DNA of 9,696 bases from Candidatus Mesolinea sp. UBA5823 (GTDB lineage: Bacteria > Chloroflexota > Anaerolineae > Anaerolineales > Anaerolineaceae), in assembly GCA_002417685.1 (NCBI GenBank), contig DICP01000003.1, positions 45,074-54,769 on the forward strand, read 5' to 3'. The notes below the pieces were generated by a model. The model saw only the letters and a program-made list of their open reading frames with translations, was not told where the DNA came from and ran no database searches. How positions within the stretch are numbered: the first letter of the stretch is position 1; every line of letters begins with the position of its first letter. Positions 7,345 through 9,696 of the stretch are shown piece by piece. Made by a program: the position numbers and the translations under genes.

Positions 7345-7363
7345 TGTGCCCATGGGCACACTT
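7345..7363. repeat. Palindromic repeat copy 1, candidate parS-like site between parA and parB
   Basis: TGTGCCCATGGGCACA (7345-7360) is a perfect 16-bp palindrome. With the next three bases (CTT) it forms a 19-bp identity with 9484-9502. It sits in the spacer between parA and parB, where ParB sites often occur. Like canonical parS (TGTTTCACGTGAAACA) it is 16 bp with TGT...ACA ends; 8 of 16 positions agree but the core differs. No U-tract follows on the parAB strand, so a terminator role is unlikely. Confidence 0.65.
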
Positions 7364-7371
7364 TTTATTAC

Positions 7372-7387
7372 TGCGCCCACAGGCAAA
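7372..7387. repeat. Degenerate third copy of the palindromic site
   Basis: TGCGCCCACAGGCAAA matches the 16-bp palindrome at 12 of 16 positions in the same register. It lies 27 bp (centre to centre) from copy 1 in the same parA-parB spacer. It may be a low-affinity or decayed site; chance similarity cannot be excluded. Confidence 0.35.
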
Positions 7388-7402
7388 GTAAGGTCTGTAT
7401 TT

Positions 7403-8230
7403 TCATGCTTCTAATTTTCCTAATACCGCATCCACCAAATTTGAAATACAGCGATACGCTTGTGACTTTTCATTTGTAAAGGAAAATATGTCATACCCAG
7501 CAGTGGTGGCTGCAGATATTTCTGCCAAATCCTTCACGTAGGGGAGTAAAAGGTGCCCATATAAACGCTCCAAATCTTCAATTACATCCCGGGATTGCCT
7601 CCGCACCATTCGATAACGCGATGGAATAATTCCTAAAATTTTCAAATCTGGATTGAATGTTTTACGAATACTCTCTATCATGCGTAAAATATCGGCTAAG
7701 CCGATCAAGCTCAATCCGTCTGGTTCAATGGGAATAAGCACGTGGGTGCTAGCAACCAAGGAATTCATGGGTACTATACCCGCAGATGGGGGGTTATCAA
7801 TGATTATGTATGCATAATCGTTTTTTATCGGCTCTAAGTAATATGTCAGCTGTAGTTCTGGTTCTTCTCGTGTTTTTAATTCTGCTTCTAAATTTTCCAT
7901 TCTCGCTTTATTGGTTTTAAAAATTTTTACCTTTTTCTCTCGTTTTCTAGGAATTAGCGAATCTTCGACGATTCCTTCTGAAGCACCAAAACTATTTATT
8001 AATGCAGAAGGAAAGTTGTTTTCTGCTGTTATCATAGGAACAAACTGATCGTCTAAACCCCCTCCCATGGCTGTTATTGTTGCGCTCAACTGATCATCCA
8101 TATCGATCAGCAAAACCGGTTTGCTCGCTGGTTTTCGCGATTCATATGTTGCTAATCCAGCGGCAAGGTTAATACTTATTGTTGATTTGCCAACTCCACC
8201 TTTTCGATTAATTAAAGATATAATCGCCAT
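7403..8230 (-). CDS. parA: ParA-family partition ATPase
   Basis: This 275-residue protein is a typical ParA/MinD-superfamily ATPase. It begins almost directly at the deviant Walker A motif KGGVGKST (10-17, signature lysine K10), followed by the Walker A' segment VLLIDMDDQ (D43, D45) and Walker B with YIIIDNPPSAG (D145). The short N-terminus means there is no extra DNA-binding domain, unlike P1/F-plasmid ParA, so autoregulation, if any, would need another protein. A Lys/Arg/Glu-rich stretch at 94-123 replaces part of the usual variable segment. The family binds non-specific DNA in the ATP form and moves ParB-bound cargo. The ATG is preceded by AGAGG 8 bases upstream. The gene appears AT-richer than parB. 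It is followed after 101 bases by parB and is probably co-transcribed with it; the divergent AAA ATPase gene starts 194 bases away. Confidence 0.92.
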   Translation of the reverse strand: MAIISLINRKGGVGKSTISINLAAGLATYESRKPASKPVLLIDMDDQLSATITAMGGGLDDQFVPMITAENNFPSALINSFGASEGIVEDSLIPRKREKKVKIFKTNKARMENLEAELKTREEPELQLTYYLEPIKNDYAYIIIDNPPSAGIVPMNSLVASTHVLIPIEPDGLSLIGLADILRMIESIRKTFNPDLKILGIIPSRYRMVRRQSRDVIEDLERLYGHLLLPYVKDLAEISAATTAGYDIFSFTNEKSQAYRCISNLVDAVLGKLEA

Positions 8231-8272
8231 TAGTCAACCTCTTGTTTACATGAGGATATATATGTCCATTCC

Positions 8273-8327
8273 ATTTTACATTATTTTACCGTAAATACAA
8301 GGCGTAATTAATTATTAATTTATTATA
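8273..8327 (-). promoter_or_regulatory. Putative parA promoter and operator region
   Basis: On the minus strand a perfect TATAAT lies at 8322-8327, without a good -35, giving a leader of about 85 bases. Downstream of it are two tandem 10-bp near-repeats, ATTTTACATT and ATTTTACCGT (8273-8282, 8283-8292), and an 11-bp palindrome, TTTAC-C-GTAAA (8285-8295). Another TTTAC lies at 8245-8249. Repeats spaced one helical turn apart in a promoter leader suggest cooperative repressor binding. Regulator unknown. Confidence 0.35.
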
Positions 8328-8366
8328 TCCGTCAGTTGATGAAAGTAGACTAATATTTTTGAGTAC

Positions 8367-8395
8367 TTGACTTAATAGCTCACGCATGCTAATCT
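8367..8395 (+). promoter_or_regulatory. Putative promoter of the AAA ATPase operon
   Basis: TTGACT (8367-8372) matches 5 of 6 bases of the -35 consensus. After exactly 17 bases comes TAATCT (8390-8395), preceded by TGC, which makes an extended -10. Transcription would start near 8402 with a leader of about 23 bases. A short dyad, TAGC (8376-8379) / GCTA (8388-8391), lies inside the promoter. Confidence 0.55.
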
Positions 8396-8424
8396 ATTTA
8401 CTAAAAGACGGAGCAGCATGAGTC

Positions 8425-9228
8425 ATGATTACAACACCTGATCTTCTTCAAGCCGGATTTTTAGAGCACCCCTTTATTCATTATCAAGATACACGATTCT
8501 TCGATCCCAATCTTAATGAGCAGCGTAAGGTTTTTGAGGTGGTGCATAGTTTCTTGTGCGACCAAAAGGACCCTTATAAAAATTTAGGCGTTGTCGCTGG
8601 ACCAGTTGGCAGTGGTAAGAGCATGCTCGCAATGAAATTAGCCCAAACACATTTCTTATTAGAAAATCGAGGCACGATGTTTGGGCTCTACTTAAATACC
8701 AATACTTTAACTGAACCTCGTCACTTTCTCATGGCAGTTATTGAGACTTTAGGAATCCAATCGGCGCGCTCGAATGCCAATCGTATTGAGAACATATATG
8801 AACGCCTTGAGCAAAGTACTGATCAGCTATTACTGGTCTTGGATGGTCCCCCGGTTGACCAGGAATATCTCACCCAACTCCTTGATTGGTCTGTAGAACA
8901 CCAAAAAAAAATCCGTACAATTATTTTTCTACAGGATTTAAATAACACTGTCAGTAATATTGGCAGCCTGAGTCAATTTTTAGGTCTTTATGTACCTTTC
9001 CGTTCCCCGAGCATTCAGGAAATCGCCAGTCTGCTCTATGCGCGCTGCCGTATGGCTGGTCTTGCTGAGCCTCTATCTGTTCTACCAGAATCCAAAGCCA
9101 TTGAAATTGCCGAAAATGCACATGGCTCTTTGACCGAGGCTTTATTCTTGGCTTCAGATTACCTGTCGACTGTCTTAGAAGAACGTAAGACTAAACTGAC
9201 CATTCCGAATCTGATTTCACGGATTTAA
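8425..9228 (+). CDS. Small AAA ATPase of the ExeA/TniB/ORC-like type
   Basis: The 267-residue protein carries a clear Walker A, GPVGSGKS (59-66), in a VVAGPVGSGKSMLAMKLA context like ExeA, TniB and Cdc6/Orc ATPases. The likely Walker B strand is LLLVLD (135-140), but the usual next residue Glu is Gly (GPP, 141-143). The typical sensor-2 arginine near SLTEALFLASDYLS (235-248) is also not evident, so hydrolysis may be weak or depend on other residues. No membrane segment or signal peptide is seen. The ATG at 8425 is the first possible start, as an in-frame TGA lies at 8419-8421; GGAG is 11 bases upstream. A seven-codon reading frame beginning at the ATG at 8418 overlaps the start. The gene leads a likely two-gene operon divergent from parAB. 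Its role could be remodelling or loading a DNA-bound protein, perhaps the product of the next gene; this is inference. Confidence 0.75.
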   Translation: MITTPDLLQAGFLEHPFIHYQDTRFFDPNLNEQRKVFEVVHSFLCDQKDPYKNLGVVAGPVGSGKSMLAMKLAQTHFLLENRGTMFGLYLNTNTLTEPRHFLMAVIETLGIQSARSNANRIENIYERLEQSTDQLLLVLDGPPVDQEYLTQLLDWSVEHQKKIRTIIFLQDLNNTVSNIGSLSQFLGLYVPFRSPSIQEIASLLYARCRMAGLAEPLSVLPESKAIEIAENAHGSLTEALFLASDYLSTVLEERKTKLTIPNLISRI

Positions 9229-9253
9229 TTGTTTTATTGATTTTTGCACAGTC

Positions 9254-9696
9254 ATGAGCGACATAACCACTGGTACTTGGCAACAAATTCGCGAAGAGCT
9301 GGAGACCCTATCAGTCCCCAATCTTCAAGAGCTGCTGAATTCTGCGGATGTGCAGTTTGATGGAGCGTATACCATTACCGCAGAGCCAAAAACCTATGCC
9401 AAGCTATGCCAGTATTACCCGTTACTAGACACATTGGTCCAAGATGTTACTGGGAAACGGTTGAAGCTTTCTCTTCGTTCAAGTGTGCCCATGGGCACAC
9501 TTAACCAAGAATCAGAAACTGTTTATAGCATTGATTCAGGTGCTTCTAACGTCGCTGAAGCGATTATTTCTCCTGAATCGATTGTTGCCATACCAGCTTA
9601 TCTGTTGCGTTTTGTTCCCTATGTTGGTTCGGGAGCTGTTCTCATTGCCACTGCCTTACGGCAAGCATTTTATCGCGCTTCAAGAGAGCATGGGGC
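9254..9696 (+). CDS. Unrecognised protein of the par module, N-terminal part, runs off the window
   Basis: An open frame starts at ATG 9254, 25 bases after the AAA ATPase stop, and continues for 147 codons to the window edge without a stop. I do not recognise the family. The visible part starts MSDITTGTWQQIREELETL, is largely helical in character up to about residue 75, has a short polar linker (76-100), and then a hydrophobic/aromatic stretch, VAIPAYLLRFVPYVGSGAV (110-128), followed by LRQAFYRASREHG. That last part could be the first helices of a winged-helix or replication-initiator-like DNA-binding domain, but the motif is not complete enough to claim. No Shine-Dalgarno sequence is seen before the ATG. 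Residues 76-83 (SSVPMGTL) are encoded by the 22-bp palindrome. Co-direction and close spacing suggest an operon with the ATPase. Confidence 0.65.
   Translation, partial: MSDITTGTWQQIREELETLSVPNLQELLNSADVQFDGAYTITAEPKTYAKLCQYYPLLDTLVQDVTGKRLKLSLRSSVPMGTLNQESETVYSIDSGASNVAEAIISPESIVAIPAYLLRFVPYVGSGAVLIATALRQAFYRASREHG
9481..9502. repeat. Palindromic repeat copy 2, candidate parS-like site inside a coding region
   Basis: The 16-bp core TGTGCCCATGGGCACA (9484-9499) is extended by AAG on the left and CTT on the right to a perfect 22-bp palindrome. The 19 bases 9484-9502 are identical to 7345-7363. It lies within the gene starting at 9254, spanning codons 76-83. As copy 1 is non-coding, the identity is not explained by protein conservation. 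Confidence 0.65.

Noticed and set aside
7553..7560. GTGCCCAT half-site of the palindrome inside parA
   Set aside because: An 8-base match has a substantial chance of occurring somewhere in a window this long, and the other half is absent.
1..9696. CRISPR arrays, tRNA/rRNA genes, insertion sequences
   Set aside because: No regularly spaced repeats, no tRNA or rRNA-like stretch, and no transposase or terminal inverted repeats were seen.

Overview
The window is about 9.7 kb of moderate-GC bacterial DNA with compact genes and AT-rich spacers. The gene set looks like an anaerobic or facultative bacterium: haem-type bacterioferritin, a FAD-less molybdenum hydroxylase, a multi-cluster CDGSH Fe-S protein, and a GH25 lysozyme with SH3b repeats. 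My best guess is Chloroflexota (Anaerolineae-like). This rests on gene style only; there is no rRNA or other marker gene to confirm it.

Left part (1-4666), metabolic and redox genes. A bidirectional terminator (124-159) closes a leftward bacterioferritin gene (173-640). It is divergent from a 946-residue molybdenum hydroxylase of the xanthine dehydrogenase/aldehyde oxidoreductase family (805-3645). That gene appears to be transcribed from a promoter whose -10 box ends only 6 bases before the ATG, so its mRNA is probably leaderless. A convergent gene (3707-4423, minus) encodes a protein with two CDGSH sites flanking a divergent ferredoxin-like site.

Middle (4667-6158). A leftward GH25 lysozyme-like protein has two tandem SH3b-like repeats and no signal peptide. 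It is preceded by a 370-base AT-rich spacer without a recognisable gene.

Right part (6159-9696), a partition/replication-like module. parB-like (6159-7301) and parA-like (7403-8230) run leftward. Divergent from them, across a 194-base regulatory spacer, run a small AAA ATPase gene (8425-9228) and an unrecognised gene that starts at 9254 and leaves the window. A perfect 16-bp palindrome, TGTGCCCATGGGCACA, occurs twice within a shared 19-bp identity: once between parA and parB (7345-7363), and once inside the unrecognised gene (9484-9502), where it grows to a perfect 22-bp palindrome. A degenerate third copy lies at 7372-7387. The palindrome has the length and the TGT...ACA ends of canonical parS but a different core, so it is a good candidate for a new ParB (or other module-encoded) binding site.

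Together, parA, parB, the AAA ATPase, the unrecognised protein and the repeated palindrome look like one segregation/replication cassette, chromosomal or from an integrated plasmid or phage-plasmid. The ATPase has a degenerate Walker B motif. This cassette is the most interesting part of the window.
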